This document shows positions 42,637 through 52,121 of a stretch of 64,000 nt of DNA, piece after piece. The stretch spans positions 2,790,001 through 2,854,000 of the forward strand of contig LR134353.1 in assembly GCA_900637135.1 (NCBI GenBank). The letters are read 5' to 3'. The first letter of the stretch is position 1, and every line of letters starts with the position of its first letter. The DNA is from Mycolicibacterium flavescens (lineage in GTDB: Bacteria; Actinomycetota; Actinomycetes; Mycobacteriales; Mycobacteriaceae). The notes below the pieces were generated by a model. That model saw only the letters and a program-made list of their open reading frames with translations, was not told where the DNA came from and searched no databases. The position numbers and the translations under genes are program-made.

Positions 42637-43800
42637 GTGTCACATCCCGGCGCCCCGCATCACCCCTGGCTGCCTGCCCCGCCGTTTCAACGCAAGGTCC
42701 GCAAGGTCGGGGCGCCGCTGGCGGTGCTCATCCTGCTCGCCACCGTGGTCGGGCTCATCATCATCGGGCTGACGGCGCTGAACCCTGTCGGGGCCGGGAT
42801 CGGGCTGGTGCTGTCGAGCCTGGCCATGGTGGTCGTGGTCCTGGCATACGTGTGGCTCGACCGCTTCGAGCCCGAACCGCCGCGTCTGTTGGCCTTCGCG
42901 TTCCTGTGGGGCGCCTCGGTCGCGGTGGTGTTGTCGGTGATTCTCGGCCTCTACCTCGAGTCGTTGATCGTGACGGGTGACTCCGACGGGGTCAGCGCGG
43001 TCTCGGTGGTGGTCATCGCCCCGGTCATCGAGGAAGCGGCAAAAGGCGCGTTCCTGTTGGTCATGATGACCGGCCGGCGCCGCCGCGAGCTGAACTCCCT
43101 GACCGACTGCCTGGTCTACGCGGGGTTGGTCGGCGCGGGATTCGCCTGGCTGGAGGACATCCTCTACATCGCCAGCGGTGAATCACTCGGAGACTCGCTG
43201 CTGACAGCCGCGCTACGACTGGTCATGGCACCGTTCGCGCATTCACTGTTCACCACGTTCTTCGGGATCGGCGTCTACTTCGCCCTGCACCGCCGCGACG
43301 CATCCGCCAAGGCCGGCGCCGTTCTGCTGGGCTACCTGGCGGCGGTCTTCACCCACGCACTGTGGAACGGTTCGTCGCTGCTGGGCGTCGAGTGGTATCT
43401 CGGGGTGTACCTGTACTGGATGATGCCGCTGTTCGCGCTGGCGATCGTCCTGGGCGTGCAGAGTCGCCGTCGCGAGCAGGCGATCGTCGCCAGCAAGCTG
43501 CCCGGCATGGTGCAGGCCGGTCTCGTCACATCCGCCGAGGCCGCCTGGCTGGGCTCGCTACGGCACCGCAAGCTGGCGCTCGCCCAGGCCGCGCGCCAGG
43601 GAGGGCGCCCCGCCCGCACCGCGGTCAAACGGTTCGCCGGCCAGGTCGTCGAGTTGGCGTTCGTGCGAGACCGCATCGATCGTGGGTTCAGCGATCCGCG
43701 CGTGCAGGCGATGCTGGTCGAGGAGACATACGCGCTCTACGCCGCCCGCGCGGCCGCGCCGGTGCTGCAGGCGATGGCCGGCTATCGCGGCGGGCGCTGA
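42637..43800 (+). CDS. PrsW-family intramembrane metalloprotease
   Basis: This is a 387-aa polytopic protein with about eight TM helices. PrsW motifs are present: VIEEAAKG (glutamates), FAWLEDILYI, MAPFAHSLFT and FTHALWNGSS (histidines), which together form the presumed active site in the membrane. A soluble Arg/Ala-rich C-terminal tail follows residue 270. PrsW of Bacillus cleaves an anti-sigma factor; the substrate here is unknown. The start is GTG 42637. Confidence 0.85.
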   Translation: MSHPGAPHHPWLPAPPFQRKVRKVGAPLAVLILLATVVGLIIIGLTALNPVGAGIGLVLSSLAMVVVVLAYVWLDRFEPEPPRLLAFAFLWGASVAVVLSVILGLYLESLIVTGDSDGVSAVSVVVIAPVIEEAAKGAFLLVMMTGRRRRELNSLTDCLVYAGLVGAGFAWLEDILYIASGESLGDSLLTAALRLVMAPFAHSLFTTFFGIGVYFALHRRDASAKAGAVLLGYLAAVFTHALWNGSSLLGVEWYLGVYLYWMMPLFALAIVLGVQSRRREQAIVASKLPGMVQAGLVTSAEAAWLGSLRHRKLALAQAARQGGRPARTAVKRFAGQVVELAFVRDRIDRGFSDPRVQAMLVEETYALYAARAAAPVLQAMAGYRGGR

Positions 43801-43805
43801 CCGGC

Positions 43806-45041
43806 TCACCGCCTGCGCAACACCCAGCCGCCGGGGCGCCGGAACGCTTGCCACAACACCAGGCCGGCCTGCAGGCCGAGCGCGACCGAGATCATCGAGA
43901 TGAATGTGACGCCCAGCGCGGAGTCACCGTCGGCGCCGAACAATTCGGCGATTCCGATCAAACCCATCGAGCCTGGGACCAGGAGCCAGAAGCCCGGCAG
44001 AATCAGGGTGAGCGCCGGCGGCGCTCCTCGGCGCCGGCTCAACAGCAGTGCACCCACGGTCAGCACCACGCCGCCACAAAAGCCGCTCGCGTAGCTGCCC
44101 AGCACCAAATCGCCGACGTACTGAGCGGTGAAGGCGGCGTAGGAGACCACCAGCAGCCACGGCAGAAACGACGTCGGCGGCCCGAGAAACAGCATGACGC
44201 CGACGGCGTAGACCGCGACCCCCAGCCAGGGGGCCCACGGCCCCAGTTTGTTCAACGGCTCGGCGCTCAGATGCGATACGTCCTCGCCGAGCAGCTGGGC
44301 GGCGATGAGGATTCCGAACGCCAACTGGGCCAATTGCGCGAACCCGGCCACCAGCCGACTGGAACCCGACACCGCGTCTCGGGCGGTGACCTCGATGACC
44401 GCCAGAGTGATCGCGGCGCCGGGCAGGAACATCGCCAGCGGGGGGATCAGCGCGCGCAGCCCGATGTGGTCGAGCCCGAGGTACTCGGCGACGGCGATAC
44501 TCACCGCGGCCACGGAGAAAGCGCTGACAACCGGCAGAAGCTGGGCGAGCACACCGAAGCGCTGCCCCACCATGGCGAAAATCCCGACCATCAGACCGAG
44601 CGCGGTGGCGCCGAGCAGGTTCAGCGGCGTGGGCTCGAGCACCAGACCCAGACCGGCGCTCCACACTCCGTATCCCAGTACGGTCAACCACGGCCGGAAC
44701 CGGGGCCGCAAGGCCAGGATGCGGTCAAGTTCGGTGTCTCCCCCCGCGGGATCGATCGCGCCGCGCATGGCGTCGGAAACCAAGCGCGCCAACGGGAAAG
44801 CTTGGTCGAAACGCACATCGCGATCCAGATGGGCCGACTTCACGATCGTTCCCGAGCCGGTCGCCGGGCCGACGACCTGCACGGTGTTGGGTAGCACGAT
44901 CACTTCGTTGGGAACGCCGTAAGCGGCGGAGGCGCGGCCCAGCATCTGCCGGATCAAGGTCACCGGGTAATTCGCCGCGGCCATGGCCACACCCAGTCGG
45001 GCCAGGAACCGGATTTCGTCGTCTGTGGTCTTGCTGTCCAT
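43806..45041 (-). CDS. Threonine/serine exporter family protein (ThrE-like)
   Basis: This 411-aa membrane protein has the ThrE/YjjP-YjjB fused architecture: an N-terminal cytoplasmic part (residues 1-120), then about ten TM helices in two halves (LTVLGYGVWSAGLGLVLEPT and LGVAVYAVGVMLFLGPPTS). ATG 45041 is used; a GTG precedes it by one codon. It converges on the PrsW gene, leaving 5 bp, and lies immediately downstream of polA. Transport of amino acids is inferred from the family. Confidence 0.82.
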   Translation of the reverse strand: MDSKTTDDEIRFLARLGVAMAAANYPVTLIRQMLGRASAAYGVPNEVIVLPNTVQVVGPATGSGTIVKSAHLDRDVRFDQAFPLARLVSDAMRGAIDPAGGDTELDRILALRPRFRPWLTVLGYGVWSAGLGLVLEPTPLNLLGATALGLMVGIFAMVGQRFGVLAQLLPVVSAFSVAAVSIAVAEYLGLDHIGLRALIPPLAMFLPGAAITLAVIEVTARDAVSGSSRLVAGFAQLAQLAFGILIAAQLLGEDVSHLSAEPLNKLGPWAPWLGVAVYAVGVMLFLGPPTSFLPWLLVVSYAAFTAQYVGDLVLGSYASGFCGGVVLTVGALLLSRRRGAPPALTLILPGFWLLVPGSMGLIGIAELFGADGDSALGVTFISMISVALGLQAGLVLWQAFRRPGGWVLRRR

Positions 45042-45079
45042 CACGCGCCCGTGTCGGACCGTACCCGACGACCGGCTCG

Positions 45080-47809
45080 CTAGTGGGCTGCGGCGTCCCA
45101 GCTGCGCCCGTAACCGACGCTGACCTCCAGCGGCACGTCCAGCGGGTAGGCGTTGCCCATCTGCTCGCGGACCAGCGCCTCGACCGCCTCGCGCTCCCCG
45201 TCGGCGACCTCGAACAGCAGCTCATCGTGCACCTGCAGCAGCATCCGCGACTTCAGCCCCGCCTCTTTGAGCGCCGTGTCGACGTTGATCATCGCCACCT
45301 TGATGATGTCGGCGGCGCTGCCCTGGATCGGCGCGTTGAGCGCGGCACGCTCGGCGGCCTCGCGCACGTTGCGGTTGCTGCTGTCCAATTCCGGCAGGTA
45401 ACGCCGCCTGCCGAACACCGTCGACGTGTAGCCGTCCTTGCGCGCCTGGTCCACCACGTTGCGCAGGTAGTCGCGCACCCCGCCGAAGCGGTCGAAGTAC
45501 TGTTCCATCTGGACCTTGGCTTCTTCGGTGGAGATCTTGAGCTGGGCGGCCAGCCCGTAGGCGCTCAGGCCGTAGGCCAGCCCGTACGACATCGCCTTGA
45601 CCCGGCGCCGGAGTTCGGCGTTGACCTCGTCGATCGGCACCGAGAACGCCCGTGATGCAACGAAGGAGTGGAGGTCCTCTCCAGTGCGGAAAGCCTCGAT
45701 CAGGCCCTCATCCTTGGACAGGTGGGCCATGATGCGCATCTCGATCTGGCTGTAGTCAGCGGTCATCAGCTCCGCATAACCCTTGCCCACCACGAAGGCG
45801 TCGCGGATCCGGCGGCCGGCGTCGGTGCGGATCGGGATGTTCTGCAGATTCGGCTCAGTCGACGACAACCGCCCGGTCGCCGCGATGGTCTGGTTGAAGG
45901 TGGTGTGAATGCGTCCGTCGGACGCCACCGAATTGAGCAGTCCGTCGACAGTGACCTTCAGTCGCGTCGCATCGCGGTGGGTCAGCAGATGTTGCAGGAA
46001 CGGGTGGCCGGTCTTGTCGAACAGGGATTGCAGCGCGTCCGCGTCGGTGGTGTACCCGGTCTTCGTGCGCTTGGTCTTGGGCATCTCGAGTTCGTCGAAC
46101 AGCACCACTTGCAGCTGTTTCGGCGAGCCGAGGTTGATCTGCTTGCCGATCACCGCGTAGGCAGCCTCGGCCGCGTCGCGGATGTGGTCGGCGAACTCGC
46201 TCTGTAGCTGCCCCAGTTGCTCGAGGTCCACCGCGATGCCCGCGGTCTCCATCTCGGCCAGCACCCGCTGCACCGGCAACTCCATGTTGCTGAGCAGAGC
46301 CAGCGAGTCGATGCGGGCGAGTTCCTCGTCGAGCGCGTCGGCGAGGTCCATCACCGCGCTGGCCCGCAGGATCACGGTCTGCACGGCCTGGTCATCGACG
46401 CCGTCATTGTCGTCGAGCAGCGAAAGTTGTTGTTGCTCTGGGTTTTCGGCGCGTAGCTCGCGCTTGAGGTAACGTAACGAGAGGTCGTCGAGCGCGAAGC
46501 TTCGCTGGCCTGGCCGGACCAGGTACGCGGCGAGCGCGGTGTCCGACGTGACGCCGGCGAGCTTCCAGCCTCTGCCTTCGAGGTCGTGCATCGCCAGTTT
46601 GGCCTCGTGCAGCGCTTTGGGCGGTCCAGGGTCGGCCAGCCACGACGCGAGGGCGGCCTCGTCGTCGTCGGTCAGCGCGGCGGTGTCGATGTAGCGCCCG
46701 TCGCCGTCGGCGGCGACGATCGCGAGCGCGGTCGCGTCCGCGTCGTAGGCCAGGTGCGTGCCGACGACCGCCATGCCGAACCGCTTGCCCGAGCTGTGCT
46801 CGGCCAGCCACGCGGCCAGCTCGCCCGCTTCCAGCGCCCCGCCGCGCACGTCGAAGCCCTGGTCGACCTCGGGATCGGCCGAGGCCAGGGTGTCGAACAG
46901 CCGATCGCGCAGAACGCGGAACTCCAGGTCGTCGAACAGCCGGTGGATCTGGTCGCGGTCCCACGGCTGCATGCGCAGGGTGTCGGGGGTCTGCGGCAGC
47001 GGGACGTCCCTGACCAGATCGGTCAGTTCCCGGTTGAGCACGACGCTGGACAGGTTGGCCCGTAACGCGTCGCCGACCTTTCCCTTGACGGTGTCGACGT
47101 TGTCGACCAACGCCTGCAGCGAACCGAACTCCGCGATCCACTTGGTCGCCGTCTTCTCACCGACGCCGGGGATGCCGGGCAGGTTGTCGCTGGGGTCGCC
47201 GCGCAGCGCCGCGAAGTCCGGGTACTGCTGCGGGGTCAAGCCGTACTTGTCCAGCACCGCGTCCGGGGTGAACCGGGTGAGCTCGCTGACGCCCTTGCGG
47301 GGGTACAGCACTGTGACGTCATCGCTGACCAACTGCAGCGAGTCGCGGTCTCCGGAGACCACCAGCACCCGGTAACCGCCCTGCTCGGCCTGCGTGGCCA
47401 GGGTGGCGATGATGTCGTCGGCCTCGAAGCCCGGTTCGGCGAGCACGGTGATGCCCAGCGCGCCGAGCACCTCCTTGGTGATGTCGATCTGGCCGCGGAA
47501 CTCATCGGGCGTCGACGAGCGGCCGGCCTTGTACTCGGGGTACTTGTCCACGCGAAACGTCTGGCGCGACACGTCGAACGCGGCGGCGATGTGGCTGGGC
47601 TGCTCGTCGCGCAGCAGGTTGATCAACATGGCGGTGAAGCCGTACACCGCGTTGGTGGTGAGCCCGCCCTGGGTCTTGAAGTTCTCGGCGGGCAGTGCGT
47701 AGAACGCCCGGTATGCCAGGGAATTGCCGTCGAGCAACATCAATGTCGGCTTCTGGTCCGTCGGCTGGGACGCCGTCTTCTTGCCGGTGGCGGTGGTGGC
47801 AGGGCTCAC
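45080..47809 (-). CDS. polA: DNA polymerase I
   Basis: Pol I performs gap filling and Okazaki-fragment processing. The 909 aa comprises a 5'-nuclease domain (LMLLDGNSLAYRAFYALP; GDPSDNLPGIPGVGEKTA), a central exonuclease-fold region without the proofreading acidic residues (as in other mycobacteria), and the polymerase with DYSQIEMRIMAHL, KAMSYGLAYGLSAYGL and QVHDELLFE. GTG 47809 (MSPATTATGKK) matches the known N-terminus; the open frame to 47989 runs through repeats and the KstR box and is not coding. Confidence 0.97.
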   Translation of the reverse strand: MSPATTATGKKTASQPTDQKPTLMLLDGNSLAYRAFYALPAENFKTQGGLTTNAVYGFTAMLINLLRDEQPSHIAAAFDVSRQTFRVDKYPEYKAGRSSTPDEFRGQIDITKEVLGALGITVLAEPGFEADDIIATLATQAEQGGYRVLVVSGDRDSLQLVSDDVTVLYPRKGVSELTRFTPDAVLDKYGLTPQQYPDFAALRGDPSDNLPGIPGVGEKTATKWIAEFGSLQALVDNVDTVKGKVGDALRANLSSVVLNRELTDLVRDVPLPQTPDTLRMQPWDRDQIHRLFDDLEFRVLRDRLFDTLASADPEVDQGFDVRGGALEAGELAAWLAEHSSGKRFGMAVVGTHLAYDADATALAIVAADGDGRYIDTAALTDDDEAALASWLADPGPPKALHEAKLAMHDLEGRGWKLAGVTSDTALAAYLVRPGQRSFALDDLSLRYLKRELRAENPEQQQLSLLDDNDGVDDQAVQTVILRASAVMDLADALDEELARIDSLALLSNMELPVQRVLAEMETAGIAVDLEQLGQLQSEFADHIRDAAEAAYAVIGKQINLGSPKQLQVVLFDELEMPKTKRTKTGYTTDADALQSLFDKTGHPFLQHLLTHRDATRLKVTVDGLLNSVASDGRIHTTFNQTIAATGRLSSTEPNLQNIPIRTDAGRRIRDAFVVGKGYAELMTADYSQIEMRIMAHLSKDEGLIEAFRTGEDLHSFVASRAFSVPIDEVNAELRRRVKAMSYGLAYGLSAYGLAAQLKISTEEAKVQMEQYFDRFGGVRDYLRNVVDQARKDGYTSTVFGRRRYLPELDSSNRNVREAAERAALNAPIQGSAADIIKVAMINVDTALKEAGLKSRMLLQVHDELLFEVADGEREAVEALVREQMGNAYPLDVPLEVSVGYGRSWDAAAH

Positions 47810-47847
47810 GGCCCTAACTCTAGGCACCGCCGCCGACATCGAGGCCA

Positions 47848-47899
47848 CCGCCGCGGCGACCGCCGCGGCGACCGACGTGGCCCGCGGACGTGGCCCGTG
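47848..47899. repeat. Short tandem repeats in the polA 5' region
   Basis: The 12-bp unit CCGCCGCGGCGA occurs twice in tandem (47848-47871). A second pair of units, GACGTGGCCCGCG and GACGTGGCCCGTG, follows (47874-47899). They lie between polA and the DUF35 gene. No function is evident. Confidence 0.6.
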
Positions 47900-47978
47900 G
47901 ATGTGCGGTTTCATCCGCGACTCGCCGGCGCGGTCGGATGAATTAGCACGCTCACGACGGTCAGACCATGTCCCACTG

Positions 47979-47998
47979 AACTGGAACACGTTTCAGTT
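47979..47998 (+). promoter_or_regulatory. KstR-type operator
   Basis: AACTGGAACACGTTTCAGTT contains TNNAACNNGTTNNA, the KstR consensus, and is near-palindromic (AACTGnAACnnGTTnCAGTT). It overlaps the expected -35 of the promoter whose -10 is TACTCT (48015-48020). Confidence 0.8.
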
Positions 47999-48014
47999 CT
48001 GCCGCTCCACTCGG

Positions 48015-48020
48015 TACTCT
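48015..48020 (+). promoter_or_regulatory. -10 element, leaderless DUF35-thiolase transcript
   Basis: TACTCT is followed by six bases and the GTG start at 48027, so the mRNA is predicted to be leaderless. Confidence 0.5.
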
Positions 48021-48026
48021 GAGCGG

Positions 48027-48464
48027 GTGTCAGCTTCCACTCAGCCCGCGATCGACGGTTGGTTCGCCACCGACGGGTCCGGAGCGCCCTATCTGATCGG
48101 CGGCAAGTGCCACCAGTGCGGCACGTATGTGTTTCCGCCCCGCGCCAACAACTGTCCCAATCCCGCATGCGACGGTGACGAGTTGGCGCAGGTGCCGCTG
48201 TCGCGGCGCGGAACTCTGTGGAGCTACACCGAGAACCGTTACGCTCCCCCACCGCCGTACCCGTCGCCGGATCCGTTCGAGCCCTTCGCCGTTGCCGCGG
48301 TGCAGCTCGCCGACGAGGGTCTGATCGTGCTCGGCAAGGTCGTCGACGGAACGTTGGCCGCCGACCTGAAGGTCGGTATGGAGATGGAGCTGACCACGAT
48401 GCCGCTGTTCGTCGACGACGACGGCGTCGAACGCGTCGTCTACGCATGGAGGCCTGCGTCATGA
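48027..48464 (+). CDS. Zn-ribbon/OB-fold (DUF35) acyl-CoA-associated protein (Rv1628c-type)
   Basis: This 145-aa protein has a rubredoxin-like zinc ribbon (CHQCGTYVFPPRANNCPNPAC) followed by an OB fold (GTLWSYTENRY, VLGKVVDG). Such proteins form complexes with thiolases or hydratases and are needed for their activity, notably in steroid side-chain degradation. The start is GTG 48027. It overlaps the thiolase by ATGA and is preceded by a KstR box. Confidence 0.9.
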   Translation: MSASTQPAIDGWFATDGSGAPYLIGGKCHQCGTYVFPPRANNCPNPACDGDELAQVPLSRRGTLWSYTENRYAPPPPYPSPDPFEPFAVAAVQLADEGLIVLGKVVDGTLAADLKVGMEMELTTMPLFVDDDGVERVVYAWRPAS

Positions 48465-49660
48465 GTCCCGAACCGTTGTACATCCTCGGCGCCGGCATGC
48501 ACCCGTGGGGCAAATGGGGGCGCGACTTCACCGAGTACGGCGTCGTGGCCGCGCGGGCCGCACTGGCCGAGGCGGGCCTGGACTGGCGGCAGATTCAGCT
48601 CGTCGCGGGAGCGGACACGATCCGCAACGGCTACCCCGGATTCGTGGCCGGCTCGACGTTCGCCCAGAAGCTCGGCTGGAACGGTGTGCCCGTGTCGTCG
48701 AGTTACGCCGCGTGCGCCAGCGGTTCTCAGGCCCTGCAGAGTGCCCGCGCCCATATCCTCGCCGGATTCTGCGATGTGGCGCTCGTGATCGGCGCCGACA
48801 CCACCCCGAAGGGCTTTTTCGCCCCGGTCGGCGGTGAGCGTAAGAACGACCCCGACTGGCAGCGCTTCCACCTGATCGGCGCCACCAACACCGTCTACTT
48901 CGCCCTGCTGGCGCGCCGGCGCATGGACCTCTACGGAGCCACGCTGGAGGACTTCGCCGCGGTGAAGGTGAAGAACGCCAAGCACGGGTTGGACAACCCG
49001 AACGCGCGCTACCGCAAGGAAGCCACGATCGACGACGTACTAGCCAGCCCGGTGGTCTCCGATCCCCTACGGCTGCTTGACATCTGCGCGACGTCGGACG
49101 GCGCGGCCGCGCTGGTGGTGGCGAGCAAGTCGTTCGCCGAGAAGCATCTGGGTTCGGTCGACGGCGTTCCGTCGGTGCGCGCCGTCAGCACGGTGACACC
49201 GCAGTACCCGCAGCATCTGCCCGAATTGCCGGATATCGCAACGGATTCCACCGCGGTGGTGGATGCGCCCGAGCGGGTCTTCAAGGACCAGATTCTCGAT
49301 GCGGCCTACGCCGAAGCCGGCATCGGGCCGGAGGACTTGAGCCTCGCCGAGGTGTATGACCTGTCCACCGCGCTCGAACTCGACTGGTACGAGCACCTGG
49401 GCCTGTGCCCGAGGGGCGAGGCCGAGCAACTGCTGCGCAGCGGTGCGACGGCGATCGGCGGGAAGATCCCGGTCAACCCGTCCGGCGGCCTGGCGTGCTT
49501 CGGCGAAGCCATTCCGGCGCAGGCCATTGCGCAGGTGTGCGAGCTGACCTGGCAACTGAAGGGACAGGCGACCGGCCGCCAGGTCGAAGGCGCCACGGTC
49601 GGTGTCACCGCCAACCAGGGCCTGTTCGGGCACGGCTCGTCCGTGATTGTTGCTCGCTAG
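48461..49660 (+). CDS. Thiolase / lipid-transfer (SCP-x-like) protein (Rv1627c-type)
   Basis: This 399-aa protein has a thiolase fold. The nucleophile region reads SSYAACASGSQAL (Cys in YAACASG). Later motifs are CATSDGAAALVVAS, NPSGGLACFGEAIPAQAI and NQGLFGHGSS. It forms the DUF35-thiolase pair typical of actinobacterial sterol and acyl-CoA catabolism. In M. tuberculosis the Rv1628c-Rv1627c pair is in the KstR regulon, in agreement with the operator upstream. Confidence 0.92.
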   Translation: MSPEPLYILGAGMHPWGKWGRDFTEYGVVAARAALAEAGLDWRQIQLVAGADTIRNGYPGFVAGSTFAQKLGWNGVPVSSSYAACASGSQALQSARAHILAGFCDVALVIGADTTPKGFFAPVGGERKNDPDWQRFHLIGATNTVYFALLARRRMDLYGATLEDFAAVKVKNAKHGLDNPNARYRKEATIDDVLASPVVSDPLRLLDICATSDGAAALVVASKSFAEKHLGSVDGVPSVRAVSTVTPQYPQHLPELPDIATDSTAVVDAPERVFKDQILDAAYAEAGIGPEDLSLAEVYDLSTALELDWYEHLGLCPRGEAEQLLRSGATAIGGKIPVNPSGGLACFGEAIPAQAIAQVCELTWQLKGQATGRQVEGATVGVTANQGLFGHGSSVIVAR

Positions 49661-50327
49661 GCAGTTCGAACCGTACGGCCCCTCCTACTGGGGCGCCATC
49701 ACCGTGTTCATGGTCGGCGCCTCCGTGCTGGTGTGGGCGGGTCGCCGGCAGACGGACGCGCAGGCGCAGCGGTGGGGCCGTGCGCTCGGCGGGCTGACCG
49801 CGCTGATCTACGCTGCGATCCTGGTCTACAACCTGGTGCCGCCGACCCTGGCCGGTTCGGTGCCGCTTCAGCTCACCGACCTGGCGACCGTCGTCGCGGC
49901 CTACGCGCTGTGGTCCCAGCGGCAGTGGGCGTATGCGCTCACCTACTACTGGGGTCTGGTGCTGAGCGTGCAAGCGTTGATCTCACCGGTGTTGCGGGGC
50001 CCCGACTTTCCGCACTACCGCTTCCTGGCGTTCTATGCGATCCACCTGCTCGTGGTGTGGGCGGCGATCTATCTGACGTGGGGCCGCGGCTTGCGGCCCG
50101 ACTGGCGCGACTACCGACTGGCGGTGGCGGTCACCAGCGGGTGGGCGGTGGTGACCGTCGTGTTCAACAGGATCGCCGACACCAATTACGGCTTCACGAA
50201 CCACAAACCGGAGACCGCGTCGGCGTTGGACATCCTCGGGCCATGGCCGGTCTACATCGTGAGTACTGCGGCCCTGGTCTTCGCCGTGTGGGCGTTGATG
50301 ACATGGCCCTGGGTGCGACGGCGATGA
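49647..50327 (+). CDS. TIGR02206 (YwaF-like) integral membrane protein
   Basis: This 226-aa protein has seven predicted TM helices and the family patterns QLTDLATVVAAY, YWGLVLSVQALI, PHYRFLAFYAIHLLVVWAAIY and NYGFTNHKPETASALDILGPWP. The function is unknown. Start TTG 49647 overlaps the thiolase by 14 bp and is needed to include the first helix; the next ATG would remove it. It is coupled to the DUF167 gene by ATGA. Confidence 0.82.
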   Translation: MLLARQFEPYGPSYWGAITVFMVGASVLVWAGRRQTDAQAQRWGRALGGLTALIYAAILVYNLVPPTLAGSVPLQLTDLATVVAAYALWSQRQWAYALTYYWGLVLSVQALISPVLRGPDFPHYRFLAFYAIHLLVVWAAIYLTWGRGLRPDWRDYRLAVAVTSGWAVVTVVFNRIADTNYGFTNHKPETASALDILGPWPVYIVSTAALVFAVWALMTWPWVRRR

Positions 50328-50545
50328 TCGTCGTCGTCCGGGTCAAGCCCGGCAGCGCGAAAGGCCCGCTGGTGGAGGTCGACGACGCCGGCGAGCTGAC
50401 GGTCTACGTTCGGGAGCGAGCCGTCGAGGGCAAGGCCACCAGGGCCGTCACCAAACTGCTCGCCGCGCACCTGGGTGTCGCGCCAAGCCGGCTCAAGCTG
50501 GTATCGGGCGCCGCGGCGCGGATCAAGCGCTTCGAGGTCAGCTGA
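50324..50545 (+). CDS. DUF167 (YggU) family protein
   Basis: This is a 73-aa small protein with the family pattern VRVKPGSAKGP, GKATRAVTKLLAAHLGV and LVSGAAARIKRFEV. The ATG overlaps the preceding stop. Its own stop (50543-50545) directly abuts the livF stop on the other strand. The function is unknown. Confidence 0.85.
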   Translation: MIVVVRVKPGSAKGPLVEVDDAGELTVYVRERAVEGKATRAVTKLLAAHLGVAPSRLKLVSGAAARIKRFEVS

Positions 50546-51310
50546 TCAAGCGACACCGAGGTAGGCGGCGCGAATGCTGTCGTCGTTCAACAACTCCCGG
50601 GCATGCCCGGTGCGTGTGACCTCACCGGTCTCGAGGATGTAGGCGCGGTCCGACCGGCTCAGCGCCTGCTGCGCGTTCTGCTCCACCAGCAGCACCGTGG
50701 TGCCCTGTTCGTTGATCTCCGCGATGATCCTGAAGATCTGCGAGATCACCATCGGCGCCAGGCCCATGGACGGCTCGTCGAGCAGCAACACCCGCGGCCT
50801 GGCCATCAGCGCCCGGCCGATCGCGAGCATCTGCTGCTCGCCACCCGACAGCGTCCCGCCGACCTGGCTGCGGCGTTCGGCCAACCGAGGAAACGTCTCC
50901 AGGATCCAGTCCAGTCGTTGCCTGTGCTCAGAGCGGGAGGGGAATTTACGGCCGTAACAACCCATTTCGAGGTTTTCCACGACCGTCATCCCCGGGAACA
51001 CCCCCCGCCCCTCTGGCGCCTGCACCAGCCCCTGGATCACGCGTTGATGGGCCTTGACCTTGCTGATGTCCTGACCCTCGAACCATATCGAGCCCGACGT
51101 CAGGGGCAGGAGCCCCGAGATCGCACGCATGGTGGTCGTCTTACCGGCGCCGTTGGAGCCAAGTAGCGTGACGAGTTCACCCTCGTGGACCTTCAGCGAG
51201 ATACCGTGCAGTGCACGGATTCTGCCGTACTGCACGACGATGTCGCGCAGCTCGAGGATGACGGGCCGTTCGGGGGCCTGCTCAGTCGGCCCTTCATTCG
51301 AGGCTGTCAT
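50546..51310 (-). CDS. livF: Branched-chain amino acid ABC transporter ATP-binding protein LivF
   Basis: This is a 254-aa ABC ATPase. Walker A is GSNGAGKTTTM, the signature LSGGEQQML, and Walker B VLLLDEPSMGLAPM, the last being characteristic of LivF. It is the last gene of the liv operon and overlaps livG by 17 bp. Substrate range is inferred from the family. Confidence 0.95.
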   Translation of the reverse strand: MTASNEGPTEQAPERPVILELRDIVVQYGRIRALHGISLKVHEGELVTLLGSNGAGKTTTMRAISGLLPLTSGSIWFEGQDISKVKAHQRVIQGLVQAPEGRGVFPGMTVVENLEMGCYGRKFPSRSEHRQRLDWILETFPRLAERRSQVGGTLSGGEQQMLAIGRALMARPRVLLLDEPSMGLAPMVISQIFRIIAEINEQGTTVLLVEQNAQQALSRSDRAYILETGEVTRTGHARELLNDDSIRAAYLGVA

Positions 51311-52121
51311 CGGGCACCCCCAGATAGGCTGCGATGACCTTCGGGTCCTCGCGGATGTCGGAAGGCAGGCCGTCGGCGATCTTGCGCCCGAACTCCAGCA
51401 CCACGATGCGATCGGTCACGCCCATCACCAGCCTCATATCGTGTTCGATCAGCAGCACCGTGTAGCCGTCGTCGCGGATCTTCTGGATCAGTTCGATCAA
51501 GGCGGCCTTCTCGCGCGGGTTGAACCCTGCGGCCGGTTCGTCCAGACACAGCAGTTTGGGTTCGGTGGCCAGCGCCCGGGCGATCTCCAGCCGGCGCTGA
51601 TCGCCGTACGACAGGTTCTTCGCCTTCTCCTCGCCGCGGTTCGCAATCCCGACGAAATGCAGTAGCGCCGAGGACCTCTCGATGGCCGACCGCTCCTCGC
51701 GGCGGTGGCGCGGGGAGCGGACCAGCGCACCCGGCACCGAGGTGAAGTGCCTGGCGTCGGTGCCGACCATGACGTTCTCCAGGGCCGTCATCTCGCCCCA
51801 CAATCGGATGTTCTGGAAGGTGCGGGCGATACCGCGGCGGGTGATCTGGTGGCGTTTGATCCGGCCCAGCGGCGCGCCGTCGAACGTGACGGTGCCCGAC
51901 GTGGGTCGGTACACGCCGGTGATCGCGTTGAAGCACGTGGTCTTGCCTGCCCCGTTCGGCCCGATCATGCCGAGAATCTCACCGCGGCGGATGTCGAAGG
52001 ACACCGAGTCCAGCGCCGTCAGCCCGCCGAACTTCATCGTGAGATCGGTTGTCCGCAACAGGATTTCACCCTCTGCGGCCTGGATCTCGCGGTGTACACC
52101 CGCCAACTCTTCGATGGTCAT
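51294..52121 (-). CDS. livG: Branched-chain amino acid ABC transporter ATP-binding protein LivG
   Basis: This is a 275-aa ABC ATPase. Walker A is GPNGAGKTTCFNAITG, the signature LSYGDQRRLEIARAL, and Walker B LLCLDEPAAGFNPRE. The degenerate LSYG signature and the FNPRE extension are the LivG pattern. It overlaps livM by 4 bp and livF by 17 bp. Confidence 0.95.
   Translation of the reverse strand: MTIEELAGVHREIQAAEGEILLRTTDLTMKFGGLTALDSVSFDIRRGEILGMIGPNGAGKTTCFNAITGVYRPTSGTVTFDGAPLGRIKRHQITRRGIARTFQNIRLWGEMTALENVMVGTDARHFTSVPGALVRSPRHRREERSAIERSSALLHFVGIANRGEEKAKNLSYGDQRRLEIARALATEPKLLCLDEPAAGFNPREKAALIELIQKIRDDGYTVLLIEHDMRLVMGVTDRIVVLEFGRKIADGLPSDIREDPKVIAAYLGVPDDSLE

Noticed and set aside
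47810..47989. N-terminal extension of polA by 60 codons
   Set aside because: The extension reads through tandem repeats and the KstR operator; the known mycobacterial PolA N-terminus begins at the GTG at 47809.
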